A stretch of 64,000 bases of DNA, from the NCBI GenBank assembly GCA_947379975.1, contig CANCPF010000005.1, positions 1 through 64,000 of the forward strand. The letters are read 5' to 3'. Numbering within the stretch: the first letter of the stretch is position 1; each line of letters starts with the position of its first letter. A program made the position numbers and the translations under genes. Source of the stretch: Methylophilaceae bacterium. Lineage in GTDB: Bacteria > Pseudomonadota > Gammaproteobacteria > Burkholderiales > Methylophilaceae. Positions 1 through 8,987 of this stretch are shown here, one piece after another. The notes below the pieces were generated by a model. It was not told where the DNA came from and did no database searches. It saw only the letters and a program-made list of their open reading frames with translations.

Positions 1-1341
1 GCTAATGCAATGGCTGATTCAACAACAGATATCGTTAACGCGCTAGTAGCTAAAGGCGTATTAACAGAAGAAGAAGGCGCTTTATTAACTAAAGGCCGTA
101 CAGACGAAGCTGCTGGTCAAGCTAAAGCTTTGAAAAAAGCTTCAAAACTTTCAGTATCAGATGCAATTGATAAAGCAACAGTCTATGGTGATATTCGTGT
201 ACGTTATGAAGATCGCAGCGGTACTGGTGCTAACGCAACATCAGCAGTAGCTATTGATGAGACAAGACAAAGAGCTCGTTACAAAATGACGCTTGGTGTT
301 AAAACAGAGACAGGTGATTGGTACACTGATTTAGCGATTGCAATGGGTGCTAATGGTCGTTCAGATAATGCTACCTTTGGTAAATCAGCAACATCTAATC
401 TTAATGATAAAGAAGCTTTATTCATTAAACGTGCAATGGTAGGTTATAAAGCTACTGACTGGTTAACTGTAGAAGCTGGTCGTATGAATAACCCATTGTA
501 TACAACACCTATGGTTTGGGATGCTGACTTGAATTTTGAAGGTTTAGCGGAAATGTTTAAATTTAAGGCAGGTAATACCGACTTATTCTTCACAGCAGCA
601 CAAGCACAATACCAAGGTGATCGTAAAAACTTTAGTTCAGTCGTATCTGACACGATTACAACAGAATTATTTGCATTCCAAGGTGGTGCTAAGTTCCCTA
701 TTACTGACAATGCATCTGCAAAAGCAGCTTTAACGTATACAACCTACAGCCATAACACAAGTACAACAAATTTCTCACCTAAGCTTTACAATACTTTGAA
801 TGGTACACTTACAAGTGCTGGTGCTGGTGTAAACGATCTTGCCACAATTGAAATCCCAGCTGAAATTAACATGATGATGTCAAATAGCGTCGGTGTCCGT
901 GTTTTTGGTGACTATGTTTATAATACTGATGGTGATAAACGTTGTGCAAATGCTGGTACGAATTATTGTTCGTTATATGGTAACGACGATACAGCATGGA
1001 TGCTTGGTTTAGCTGTAGGTTCAGCTAAGGATCTTAAAGCTTTTGAAGGCAATAAAATGGTCGCCGGTGATTGGTCTGCGCGCCTTTGGTACCAAGATGT
1101 TGGTGCTTACTCAGTTGATCCTAACGCGGTTGATTCAGACTTCATGGATTCACGTGTAAACATGAAGGGTACAGTTCTTAAAGCACAATACAACATTAAA
1201 GATAATGTCTATGCAAACTTTGCTTACGGCCACGCAACACGTAAAAATAGTGCATTAGGTACTGGTGGTGCTGCACAAGATCTAGCTCTAAACTTAGATA
1301 AATTTGATTTAATTCAATTAGATCTAACTTACAAATTCTAA
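1..1341 (+). CDS. Putative outer-membrane porin, 5' end outside window
   Basis: This is the 3' part of a gene for an exported beta-barrel porin. The reading frame is open from base 1, and the first codons read Ala-Asn-Ala-Met-Ala-Asp, which looks like the AxA end of a signal peptide. The ATG at position 10 is therefore probably internal and the true start lies upstream. The first roughly 50 residues of the visible part are a short helical segment (VNALVAKGVLTEEEG), as is common in the 'putative porin' family of betaproteobacteria. Alternating aromatic and polar strands follow, and the chain ends in Tyr-Lys-Phe; a C-terminal Phe is the usual outer-membrane assembly signal. The substrate cannot be read from sequence. 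A strong terminator follows directly. Confidence 0.8.
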   Translation, partial: ANAMADSTTDIVNALVAKGVLTEEEGALLTKGRTDEAAGQAKALKKASKLSVSDAIDKATVYGDIRVRYEDRSGTGANATSAVAIDETRQRARYKMTLGVKTETGDWYTDLAIAMGANGRSDNATFGKSATSNLNDKEALFIKRAMVGYKATDWLTVEAGRMNNPLYTTPMVWDADLNFEGLAEMFKFKAGNTDLFFTAAQAQYQGDRKNFSSVVSDTITTELFAFQGGAKFPITDNASAKAALTYTTYSHNTSTTNFSPKLYNTLNGTLTSAGAGVNDLATIEIPAEINMMMSNSVGVRVFGDYVYNTDGDKRCANAGTNYCSLYGNDDTAWMLGLAVGSAKDLKAFEGNKMVAGDWSARLWYQDVGAYSVDPNAVDSDFMDSRVNMKGTVLKAQYNIKDNVYANFAYGHATRKNSALGTGGAAQDLALNLDKFDLIQLDLTYKF

Positions 1342-1368
1342 GAATCACTTCTTAGTCTTAGTAAAACT

Positions 1369-1393
1369 AAAACCCGCTTCGGTGGGTTTTTTT
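1369..1393 (+). terminator. Rho-independent terminator of the porin gene
   Basis: A GC-rich stem (AACCCGC with GTGGGTT, including one G-T pair) is closed by a TTCG tetraloop and followed by seven T residues. It lies 28 bases after the porin stop codon. This is a textbook intrinsic terminator. Confidence 0.9.
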
Positions 1394-1574
1394 ATTGCTT
1401 GTTATTTGCAGGCAACAACTGGATCAATTTGAACTAATGCTGTAGTGCTAACCAATTTTTTATACAAATTGCAAACAAGTAAGCTTTAGTATCGCCAACT
1501 TGGCCTAGCCTTTACAAAGCCAGTAATCTAGCTTGCTGTATAATTCGCTTATATTTTATTAGCAGGTATTTGTC

Positions 1575-2213
1575 ATGTATAAACATCCACTACTTAATCG
1601 CGAAAAGATGTCTCCACAAGAGGCTCTGGATATTTTAATTGAGGGAAATCACCGTTTTACCAATAATTTATCGGTAAGTAAGGATCTGCTTAATCTGGTA
1701 ATGCTGACTAAAGATAGACAGCATCCGTTTACTTCAGTGTTAAGTTGTAGCGATTCACGCGCGCCGGTAGAAATGTTGTTTGACCAAGCCTTGGGTGATG
1801 TTTTTAGTGTGCGCTTGGCGGGCAATATTGCTTCAGATAAGGTGATTGGCAGCCTTGAATTTAGCTCTAAATATTTAGGCAGTAAACTCATTGTGGTATT
1901 GGGCCATAGTGATTGCGGTGCGGTAAAAGCGGCTTGCGATAATTTTAGAGAAGGCCATATTGGCGAAATTATCAATTTAATTCGCCCAGCAGTGCGCATG
2001 GAAAAAACCACGGTAGAGAATCGTAGCTCAACAAATGAAGTGTTTTTAGATAAAGTCTGCGCGCTTAATGTGCGTGTGCAAATCAACGAAATTATTCATA
2101 GCAGCGATATTATTCAAGATATGTTGGCAGCTAAGCAAATTGGCATGGTCGGCGGTGTTTATAATTTAGCCACAGGTGAAGTCAGTTTTCTGCCAGATAC
2201 ATTGATGCTGTAA
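1575..2213 (+). CDS. Beta-class carbonic anhydrase
   Basis: This enzyme interconverts CO2 and bicarbonate in the cytoplasm. The beta-class zinc site is visible: Cys58-x-Asp60-x-Arg62 (CSDSR) and His111-x2-Cys114 (HSDC). The length of 212 residues is normal for the family. The start is supported by an AGG-containing site eight bases upstream, and a TATAAT box lies near 1539. The next gene, 80 bases on, is a SulP transporter, and paired carbonic anhydrase plus SulP genes are a known arrangement for bicarbonate uptake and use. In a methylotroph this could supply carboxylation reactions or handle CO2 from formate oxidation; that role is inference. Confidence 0.93.
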   Translation: MYKHPLLNREKMSPQEALDILIEGNHRFTNNLSVSKDLLNLVMLTKDRQHPFTSVLSCSDSRAPVEMLFDQALGDVFSVRLAGNIASDKVIGSLEFSSKYLGSKLIVVLGHSDCGAVKAACDNFREGHIGEIINLIRPAVRMEKTTVENRSSTNEVFLDKVCALNVRVQINEIIHSSDIIQDMLAAKQIGMVGGVYNLATGEVSFLPDTLML

Positions 2214-2296
2214 GGCTAACTGCTGGATATTAGGGCGTATAATCGCGTTTTCTGGATAGCCCTTATTTTTTACTTTTAATTGTGAGATTCACCTCC

Positions 2297-3667
2297 ATGC
2301 ATCCTAAACAAGATACCAGTACATTACTTTCCACACTCAAATATTTTCTTAACCCAAATGATGGCCGTTATGAAGATTTGGCCAAAGGCAGTGTCACTAA
2401 AAATATCATTAAAGATTTAACCGCTGGTTTAGTGGTTGCAATGGTTGCCATTCCATTGGCAATGGGTTTTGCGATGGCGAGTGGCTTGCGTCCTGAACAA
2501 GGCATTGTTGGCGGTGCGGTGGCAGGATTGCTAGGTGCGTTATTTGGCGGTAGTAAATATCAGGTTTATGGTCCAACGGCGGCGTATATCCCGATTATTG
2601 CTGGCTTGATGGCGACTTATAATCATAGTTTTTTAGTGCTGGCTTCTATGTTGGCTGGTGTCATGTTAATGCTCACTGGCTTAGCTAGAAAAGGCAAAAT
2701 TGTCACGCTAGTGCCGCATTCTATTGTGGTAGGTTTTACCATTGGTATTGCCGTGGTGATTGCCTTTTCACAAATGGGCGAGGTGTTTGGTTTCCATCAG
2801 AAAATTGGTTATGACTTCATTGGTCAAATCCAAAAAACCATTGCTTATATGGGTGAAATGAATGTGTATGCCTTAATTGTGGCATTAAGCACGTTTGCGA
2901 TTTGTAAAACGCTGATTAAAATTTCTACCTTTATTCCTGCCCCAGTATTCGGTTTAGGCTTAGGCTGGCTAGCCGCCGCAACCTTTTGGAAAGATAAAGG
3001 CTTAGTGCTGATTAAAGATAAGTACGGTAGTATTCCAACCGATTTTTGGCATGTGACGATGCCCGCTTTACCAGACATGACCACTGGAACAGTGTTGTTT
3101 GATTTATTCTATTTTGCCATTGCGATTTACTTTGTGGCGGCCATTGAAAGTTTGTTGTGCAGTCGTATGGCAGATCGCATGGCGAATAATACCGGCATAC
3201 CGTTTAACCCTAATAAAGAACTTTGGGGACAAGGCTTAGTGAATATTTTCACGCCATTAATGAATGGTTTTCCGCATACTGGTGCGCTGGCCAGAACTGC
3301 AGTAAATATTAAACTAGGCGCAGTTTCGCCACTGGCTGGCGTGGCTAAATTTAGCTTTAAACTATTATTAGCGGCTTATTTGGCAACCTATTTAGAGCAA
3401 GTGCCTATGGCCTGTATCGGAGGCATTTTGTTATACGTGGCTTCTGGTATGGTGAAGTGGAAAGAGATTCAAGAAGTGCTGGAAATGAAAAGCAAGTTTC
3501 ATTTTTGGTTGATGATATATACCGCTTTAATGGTGCCATTGACTGGCTTTTTAACAGCTGTACTGACAGCCATCGGTATATTTGTCATTGCCGTATTGCT
3601 TAAAAAAATACCCTTGCATCATGCTAAGGAAGACACTGTTGAGTTGGAATTAGCGGAAGCCAATTAG
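2297..3667 (+). CDS. SulP-family anion transporter without STAS domain
   Basis: This is an inner-membrane transporter of the SulP/SLC26 family. Near the N-terminus it has the family segment around DLTAGLVVAMVAIPLAMGFA, then many hydrophobic helices and a conserved-looking AAIESLLCSRMAD stretch. The protein is about 456 residues and ends soon after the last helix (KKIPLHHAKED), so the cytoplasmic STAS domain found in most SulP proteins is absent. The partner carbonic anhydrase gene just upstream suggests bicarbonate as substrate, but sulfate or another anion cannot be excluded. The start is uncertain: GTG at 2282 would add five residues, while the ATG at 2297 has a GTGAG sequence upstream. A TATAAT at 2238 may give it its own promoter. 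Confidence 0.88.
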   Translation: MHPKQDTSTLLSTLKYFLNPNDGRYEDLAKGSVTKNIIKDLTAGLVVAMVAIPLAMGFAMASGLRPEQGIVGGAVAGLLGALFGGSKYQVYGPTAAYIPIIAGLMATYNHSFLVLASMLAGVMLMLTGLARKGKIVTLVPHSIVVGFTIGIAVVIAFSQMGEVFGFHQKIGYDFIGQIQKTIAYMGEMNVYALIVALSTFAICKTLIKISTFIPAPVFGLGLGWLAAATFWKDKGLVLIKDKYGSIPTDFWHVTMPALPDMTTGTVLFDLFYFAIAIYFVAAIESLLCSRMADRMANNTGIPFNPNKELWGQGLVNIFTPLMNGFPHTGALARTAVNIKLGAVSPLAGVAKFSFKLLLAAYLATYLEQVPMACIGGILLYVASGMVKWKEIQEVLEMKSKFHFWLMIYTALMVPLTGFLTAVLTAIGIFVIAVLLKKIPLHHAKEDTVELELAEAN

Positions 3668-3713
3668 TATTTTTGTGAAGCGGTAAATAACTTAATCTGT
3701 AACGATTCTGTAA

Positions 3714-3750
3714 AAAATAAGGGCGCAAAATATTGCGCCCTTATTTTTTT
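3714..3750. terminator. Bidirectional intrinsic terminator between sulP and fdx
   Basis: A perfect 13-base stem (AATAAGGGCGCAA paired with TTGCGCCCTTATT) around an AATA loop is followed by a T run on the plus strand and preceded by an A run. It can therefore end transcription from the SulP gene and from the isc operon arriving on the minus strand. Confidence 0.88.
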
Positions 3751-3762
3751 AGTTTGGATTTG

Positions 3763-3855
3763 GTAGGAGCGGTGCCCTCGTAGCCATAGCAACGGTTAAT
3801 TTGTTAATTCATGTGTTTATTGTAGCGGTTCTTCGCGGCGGGGCGCCGCTCCTAC
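3763..3855. repeat. REP-like inverted repeat
   Basis: GTAGGAGCGG at 3763-3772 is repeated in inverted orientation as CCGCTCCTAC at 3846-3855, about 90 bases apart. The right half, read on the minus strand, continues with a GC-rich sequence (GCGCCCCGCCGCGAAG) of the type found in bacterial REP/BIME elements. It lies between two convergent operons, the usual place for such repeats. Only one pair was noticed in this window. Confidence 0.6.
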
Positions 3856-3871
3856 ATTTAGAATTTGCTAT

Positions 3872-4213
3872 CTAGCGATGGCCTTCTTTTGCCATGTTGA
3901 TGCTGTATTTTGGAATTTCCACTACTAAGTCTTGAGTGCCAACTAATGCCTGACACGATAAGCGTGAATTTGGCTCTAAGCCCCAAGCTTTATCCAGTAA
4001 ATCATCTTCCTGGTCATCCGATGCATTTAACGATTTAAAGCCTTCACGAATAATCACATGGCAAGTGGTGCAAGCGCACGCTTGGTCACAGGCGTGATCA
4101 ATATCAATATGATTATTTAATAGCACATCACAGATTGACTCGCCAGTTTTGGCTTCAAGAGCTGCGCCTTCTGGGCATAATTCTAAGTGTGGCAAGATGA
4201 TGATTTGTGGCAT
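3872..4213 (-). CDS. fdx: ISC-type [2Fe-2S] ferredoxin
   Basis: This small electron carrier takes part in iron-sulfur cluster assembly. The 113-residue protein has the adrenodoxin/ISC ferredoxin ligand pattern: Cys42, Cys48, Cys51 and Cys87 (C-x5-C-x2-C, then a distant Cys), with an extra Cys46 in between. It is the last gene of the isc operon, 38 bases after hscA. The iscX gene that follows fdx in many proteobacteria is not present; the operon ends here before a terminator. Confidence 0.95.
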   Translation of the reverse strand: MPQIIILPHLELCPEGAALEAKTGESICDVLLNNHIDIDHACDQACACTTCHVIIREGFKSLNASDDQEDDLLDKAWGLEPNSRLSCQALVGTQDLVVEIPKYSINMAKEGHR

Positions 4214-4251
4214 TTTGTTTCCTACAGATTAATGACTTATAGATTAATCTC

Positions 4252-6114
4252 TTATAGATTAATATCTTCTAAATTTTTGCCGGCTAAGGCACGGCTTACA
4301 CTCGCATTCATGCGTGCGGCGGCAAAGGCTTCAGTGGCATGGTTTAACGCTTCAACGGCTTTATGAATGGCATCGTCATCTTGCGTTTCTTTGATTGACG
4401 CTAATCGTTGCATTTCTGCCTCAATGGCTTGTATTTCTTCACTGCTAATTAAGGCGCTATCCGTGGCTAAGGCCATCGTTACCGCTTCTAGGATAGCACC
4501 AGCGGCAACTCTTGCCTCAGCTAACATGCGGGCTTTTTTGTCAGCCTCAGCACTGTTAAATGAGGTTTTGAGCATATTGGTAATTTCATCTTCACTTAGT
4601 CCGTATGAAGGTTTCACGGCAATATGCGCTTCTACATTGGTTGAAGTTTCACGTGCTGAAACTGACAGCAAACCATCCGCATCTACGGTAAATGTTACAC
4701 GAATACGCGCTGCACCAGCCACCATAGGCGGAATGCCGCGCAGTTCGAAGCGCGCCAATGAGCGGCAATCGCTGACTAACTCACGCTCGCCTTGCACTAC
4801 ATGAATACTCATGGCGGTTTGGCCGTCTTTGTAAGTAGTAAATTCCTGCGCACGGGCAACAGGCAATGTACTGTTTCTGTGGATGACTCTTTCAGTAAGA
4901 CCGCCGTAAGTTTCTAAACCTAAAGACAGCGGGATTACATCGAGTAATAATAAATCTTCATCGCTTTTGTTACCGGCTAACACATTGGCTTGAATGGCTG
5001 CGCCTAGTGCGACGACTTTATCTGGATCTAAATTAGTAAGCAGCGTTTGTTTGAAATATTCGGCAACGGTTTTGCGTACTAGCGGCATTCTAGTGGCGCC
5101 GCCTACCATCACAACACCATTAATTTCTTCAACGCTGAGCCCAGCATCGCGCATCGCTTTACGTGTTGGGCTCAGCGTTTTTTGTACTAAATTAGCCGTA
5201 AACGCAATAAATTCATGGGTGGTTAAAGTCAAGTTAACAAATTCGCCGTCACTCAATAAGCAGCTGACATTCGCTTCAGCATGTTCTGTGAGCCATTCCT
5301 TGGCTTCACGCGCTTTGCTTAATAATAATCGTGTATCGTGCGCATTACGGGGCGTAAGTTTGGCGCTTTCTAATATCCAGCAAAAAATACGGTGGTCAAA
5401 ATCATCACCGCCAAGTGCTGAGTCGCCATTGGTGGCCAATACTTCAAACACGCCTTTGCTTAGTTTCAGTATGGATACATCAAACGTGCCGCCGCCTAAG
5501 TCGTAAATGACATAAATACCTTCGCTAGCGTTATCTAGACCATAGGCAACCGCGGCGGCAGTCGGCTCATTCAACAAACGCAATACATTGATTCCAGCTA
5601 GTCTTGCCGCATCTTTTGTCGCTTGGCGCTGGGCATCATCAAAATAAGCCGGAACGGTAATTACTGCGCCGACTAACTCTCCACCAAGCGCCTGCTCTGC
5701 CCGTGTTTTTAGTACTTTTAGAATTTCTGAAGAAATTTCCACTGGGCTTTTTATGCCAGCTCGTGTCTCAATCTGAACCATGCCACTTGTTTCACTGAAG
5801 CGATAAGGCAAGTGTGAAACGTCTAAATCTTTAAGGCCGCGCCCCATGAATCTTTTAGCAGAAACAATCGTATTATGCGGATCTATATTTTGTTGTTTTT
5901 GAGCGTTGAAGCCTACTTCAACATGACCATTTTCAAGATAATGCACTACTGACGGCAATAAAGCATGTCCGTGCTCATCGTTGATAACGTTGCTAAGCCC
6001 GCTGCGCACAGTCGCAACCAACGAATTTGTGGTGCCTAAATCAATGCCAATTGCCAACTTGTGTTGGTGTGGCGCTGCGCCCATGCCGGGTTCGGATATT
6101 TGTAGAAGTGCCAT
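4252..6114 (-). CDS. hscA: Fe-S cluster biogenesis chaperone HscA (Hsp70 family)
   Basis: This specialised Hsp70 releases Fe-S clusters from the IscU scaffold using ATP. The N-terminal ATPase domain opens with IGIDLGTTNSLVA and contains DLGGGTFDVS and GGATRMPLVR. The substrate-binding half (from about residue 390) includes the DVIPLSLGLET segment. The 620-residue length fits HscA. It lies between hscB and fdx in the operon. Its target on IscU, the LPPVK motif, is present in the neighbouring iscU gene, so the pair looks functional. Confidence 0.97.
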   Translation of the reverse strand: MALLQISEPGMGAAPHQHKLAIGIDLGTTNSLVATVRSGLSNVINDEHGHALLPSVVHYLENGHVEVGFNAQKQQNIDPHNTIVSAKRFMGRGLKDLDVSHLPYRFSETSGMVQIETRAGIKSPVEISSEILKVLKTRAEQALGGELVGAVITVPAYFDDAQRQATKDAARLAGINVLRLLNEPTAAAVAYGLDNASEGIYVIYDLGGGTFDVSILKLSKGVFEVLATNGDSALGGDDFDHRIFCWILESAKLTPRNAHDTRLLLSKAREAKEWLTEHAEANVSCLLSDGEFVNLTLTTHEFIAFTANLVQKTLSPTRKAMRDAGLSVEEINGVVMVGGATRMPLVRKTVAEYFKQTLLTNLDPDKVVALGAAIQANVLAGNKSDEDLLLLDVIPLSLGLETYGGLTERVIHRNSTLPVARAQEFTTYKDGQTAMSIHVVQGERELVSDCRSLARFELRGIPPMVAGAARIRVTFTVDADGLLSVSARETSTNVEAHIAVKPSYGLSEDEITNMLKTSFNSAEADKKARMLAEARVAAGAILEAVTMALATDSALISSEEIQAIEAEMQRLASIKETQDDDAIHKAVEALNHATEAFAAARMNASVSRALAGKNLEDINL

Positions 6115-6174
6115 AGATTTTAAAAATAGTGTCTAAATTTGGGGTGTTTCTTATCGGTGTGTATTAAGGTCTAT

Positions 6175-6765
6175 CTAAAGGTTTGCTTCTAATTGTTCAA
6201 TGGCTTTGTTAATGTCGACAACTACTTTGTTGATAAAAATCAGTTTGCGTGTCGCATCTGTTGCGCTGGTGTAGTCTTGCTTCTGATCTATAAGCACAGC
6301 TATTTCGGATTGTAATAGTTTAGCTTCTTGCTGCATTTCGCGCAGTAAATTTTCTAAGGCATTGATGTCTTTAGCAGCTTTTGCGTCTTCTAAGCTTTCA
6401 CGCCACTCCATCTGCTGCATTAAAAAATCTAAAGGCATGGCAGTATTGGTTTCTGAAATGGCTTCTATACCTTGTAACTCTAATAGATATTTTGCGCGAT
6501 TAGCCGGATTTTTCAGAATTTGGTAGGCTTCATTCGCATGCGTTGCAAGCTGCATAGACTGTAGTTTTTCAGCAGACGATGCGCTCACAAAACGGTCAGG
6601 ATGCGATTCAGATTGGATCTTGCGAAAATTGCTTTCTAATGTGGCCAGCTCAATATTGAATTTTGGGCTTAGACCAAATAACTCAAAGTGATTTGAGCCC
6701 AAGCTTAAGGCCAGATTCGAACTCAGGTTTGAACTCAAACTGTAAAGCTTTCGCCACAACCACAC
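6175..6765 (-). CDS. hscB: Co-chaperone HscB (J-domain protein)
   Basis: HscB brings IscU to HscA and stimulates its ATPase. The J domain is recognisable by FELFGL near the N-terminus and the HPDRF motif that activates Hsp70 partners; the C-terminal part is the helical IscU-binding bundle. The start is unclear. The longest frame begins at a GTG inside iscA (31-base overlap). A TTG at 6736-6738 overlaps the iscA stop as TTGA and would give 187 residues, closer to the usual 170-175. No good ribosome-binding site separates them, so translational coupling to iscA is likely. The extra N-terminus is a low-complexity Ser/Asn/Leu stretch. Confidence 0.92.
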   Translation of the reverse strand: MWLWRKLYSLSSNLSSNLALSLGSNHFELFGLSPKFNIELATLESNFRKIQSESHPDRFVSASSAEKLQSMQLATHANEAYQILKNPANRAKYLLELQGIEAISETNTAMPLDFLMQQMEWRESLEDAKAAKDINALENLLREMQQEAKLLQSEIAVLIDQKQDYTSATDATRKLIFINKVVVDINKAIEQLEANL

Positions 6766-7058
6766 TCATCTTTTACGTTAGGATTAATGAATTTAAAACC
6801 TTCGTTTAAACCTTCTTTGGTAAAGTCTAATTCTGTACCATCTATATAAACAAGGCTCTTAGGGTCAACAATAATCTTTACGCCATTGCTCTCAAATGAG
6901 GTGTCTTCGTCGTTTAAACTATCTACAAATTCCAGTGTATAAGCCATGCCAGAACAGCCTGTGGTTTTAACGCCCAGGCGTAATCCTATTCCTTTGCCAC
7001 GGTTGGCTAAAAAGGTTTCAACGCGGCTTGCAGCGGCTTGAGTAAGTGTGATTGCCAT
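6735..7058 (-). CDS. iscA: A-type Fe-S carrier protein IscA
   Basis: This A-type carrier delivers Fe-S clusters to target proteins. All three conserved ligand cysteines are present: Cys35 (TTGCSGMAY) and Cys99 and Cys101 (ECGCGESF) at the C-terminus. The length of 107 residues matches the family. It lies 40 bases downstream of iscU and overlaps the start of hscB, in the standard iscU-iscA-hscB order. Confidence 0.96.
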   Translation of the reverse strand: MAITLTQAAASRVETFLANRGKGIGLRLGVKTTGCSGMAYTLEFVDSLNDEDTSFESNGVKIIVDPKSLVYIDGTELDFTKEGLNEGFKFINPNVKDECGCGESFTV

Positions 7059-7098
7059 TATTCAGTTCTTTAAGTAATTTAAATTAAGCGAATTCTTT

Positions 7099-7494
7099 TT
7101 AAGCAGATACTTTGGCCAATTGTTTCGCTTTAATATCTGCCACAGCCGCTTTAATTGCATCTTCAGCTAATACTGAACAGTGAATTTTTACTGGCGGTAA
7201 GGCTAATTCTTCAGCAATCGCAGAGTTCTTAATTGCGTATGCTTCATCAATGGTTTTGCCTTTGAGCCATTCTGTGACTAATGAGCTAGAAGCAATCGCA
7301 GAGCCGCAGCCATACGTTTTGAATTTCGCATCCTCAATAATACCCGCGTCATTCACTTTAATCATCAACTTCATTACATCGCCACAAGCGGGTGCACCGA
7401 CCATGCCGGTGCCTACATTAGGGTCATTCTTGTCTAAAGTGCCCACGTTACGTGGATTTTCATAATGATCTAAAACTTTGTCTGAATATGCCAT
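7099..7494 (-). CDS. iscU: Fe-S cluster scaffold protein IscU
   Basis: IscU is the scaffold on which new Fe-S clusters are built from IscS-derived sulfur. Cluster ligands Cys37, Cys63 and Cys106 are in place, and the LPPVK chaperone-recognition motif sits at residues 99-103. The length is 131 residues. A strong AAGGAG site lies about seven bases before the ATG. The 152-base gap to iscS is the longest in the operon; it contains a perfect TTGACA (minus strand, bases 7623-7618) without a convincing -10, so an internal promoter is possible but not shown. Confidence 0.97.
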   Translation of the reverse strand: MAYSDKVLDHYENPRNVGTLDKNDPNVGTGMVGAPACGDVMKLMIKVNDAGIIEDAKFKTYGCGSAIASSSLVTEWLKGKTIDEAYAIKNSAIAEELALPPVKIHCSVLAEDAIKAAVADIKAKQLAKVSA

Positions 7495-7646
7495 TTTATG
7501 TCTCCTTTACACTTAAAATACATCGCAAACTCATTGTTGACTGCTACTTGCCGTACTAATCGTACTGCTTGCGTCTGGTCGCCTTGATTTTGCTGCCTAT
7601 TTTAACTGTTTGTTATGTGTCAATTTATTACTAAAATATTAAAAAA

Positions 7647-8945
7647 CTAATGTGCTGCCCATTGCACCTTAGAAAGATCAATGCCATCTTTAAACATCTC
7701 CCAAAGTGGCGATAATTCTCTTAATTTATCAATTTTACTTTTCATTAAATTAATCGTGTAATCAATATCTTCTTCAGTGGTAAACCGACCAATCGAGAAA
7801 CGAATTGAGCTGTGGGCTAATTCATCTGAACGGCCTAAAGCACGTAGCACATAACTAGGTTCAAGGCTGGCAGAAGTACACGCTGAGCCACTAGAAACTG
7901 CAATGCCTTTAACGGCCATAATCAAAGATTCACCTTCGACATAATTAAAGCTGATGTTTAAATTATGTGGCACACGATGTTCTAAATCGCCATTGACATA
8001 CACTTCTTCCATGGTTTCTAGACCATGTAAAAGTTTATCGCGTAATTTGCGAATGCGTGAATTTTCAAGGACCATTTCTTCGCGCGCTAGTTTAAATGCT
8101 TCACCCATACCAACAATTTGATGTGTGGCCAATGTGCCAGAACGCATGCCGCGCTCGTGACCACCACCATGCATTTGTGCTTCAATGCGGATGCGTGGTT
8201 TACGACGCACATATAAAGCGCCTATGCCTTTTGGGCCGTAGGTTTTATGTGCGCAAAAGCTCATTAAATCGACCGGTAATTTTTCCAAGTCAATTTCAAC
8301 TTTACCCGTTGCTTGTGCGGCATCTACGTGAAAAATAATGCCATTTTCACGGCAAATATTTCCGATAGCAGTAATGTCTTGAATCACGCCGATTTCATTA
8401 TTCACAAACATTACCGAAGCTAACACTGTATCTGGGCGAATGGCTGCTTTAAATTTTTCTAAATCTATCAGACCGTTTGGCTCTGGATCTAAATAAGTCG
8501 CAGTAAAACCTTGGCGTTCAAGTTCACGCACTGGGTCAATCACCGCTTTATGTTCGGTGGTAATAGTAATAATGTGCTTACCTTTTTCTGAATAAAAGTT
8601 AGCCGCACCTTTAATGGCCAAGTTGTTTGATTCAGTTGCGCCTGAGGTCCAGACGATTTCACGCGGGTCTGCACCCACTAATTTTGCCACTTCTTCGCGT
8701 GCATTTTCAACGGCTTTTTCTGCGGTCCAACCATATGGGTGACTACGTGAAGCTGGGTTGCCAAAGTGCTCAGAAATGTATGGAATCATCTTTGCTGCAA
8801 CACGTGGATCTACCGGTGTTGTGGCTGAATAATCTAAATAAATAGGTTGCACGTCTGCGCTGTGCGCGTCTCTGGCAAGACCGTTTTCATCAAACATATC
8901 TTTTAATACTGGCATTTCAATTGATGCTGACATTCTTTCATTCAT
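7647..8945 (-). CDS. iscS: Cysteine desulfurase IscS
   Basis: This PLP enzyme takes sulfur from cysteine and passes it to IscU and tRNA-modifying partners. PIYLDYSATTPVDPRV, the PLP lysine in FCAHKTYGPKG and the active cysteine in GSACTSASLEPS are all typical of IscS. At 432 residues it is about 28 longer than the E. coli protein, because of an N-terminal extension before PIYLDYS. The first ATG has its AGG directly adjacent, so a start at Met5 or a later Met is possible. It follows a second desulfurase gene by 42 bases. Confidence 0.96.
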   Translation of the reverse strand: MNERMSASIEMPVLKDMFDENGLARDAHSADVQPIYLDYSATTPVDPRVAAKMIPYISEHFGNPASRSHPYGWTAEKAVENAREEVAKLVGADPREIVWTSGATESNNLAIKGAANFYSEKGKHIITITTEHKAVIDPVRELERQGFTATYLDPEPNGLIDLEKFKAAIRPDTVLASVMFVNNEIGVIQDITAIGNICRENGIIFHVDAAQATGKVEIDLEKLPVDLMSFCAHKTYGPKGIGALYVRRKPRIRIEAQMHGGGHERGMRSGTLATHQIVGMGEAFKLAREEMVLENSRIRKLRDKLLHGLETMEEVYVNGDLEHRVPHNLNISFNYVEGESLIMAVKGIAVSSGSACTSASLEPSYVLRALGRSDELAHSSIRFSIGRFTTEEDIDYTINLMKSKIDKLRELSPLWEMFKDGIDLSKVQWAAH

Positions 8946-8987
8946 CCTTACAATGTATAAATCGGTAATCTAAAACGCTATGGCTTT

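Noticed and set aside
2221..2275. Terminator between carbonic anhydrase and SulP (AGGGC...GCCCT before a T-rich stretch)
   Set aside because: The stem is only five bases with a loop of over 20 bases and contains a TATAAT, so a promoter is as likely; not listed as a feature.
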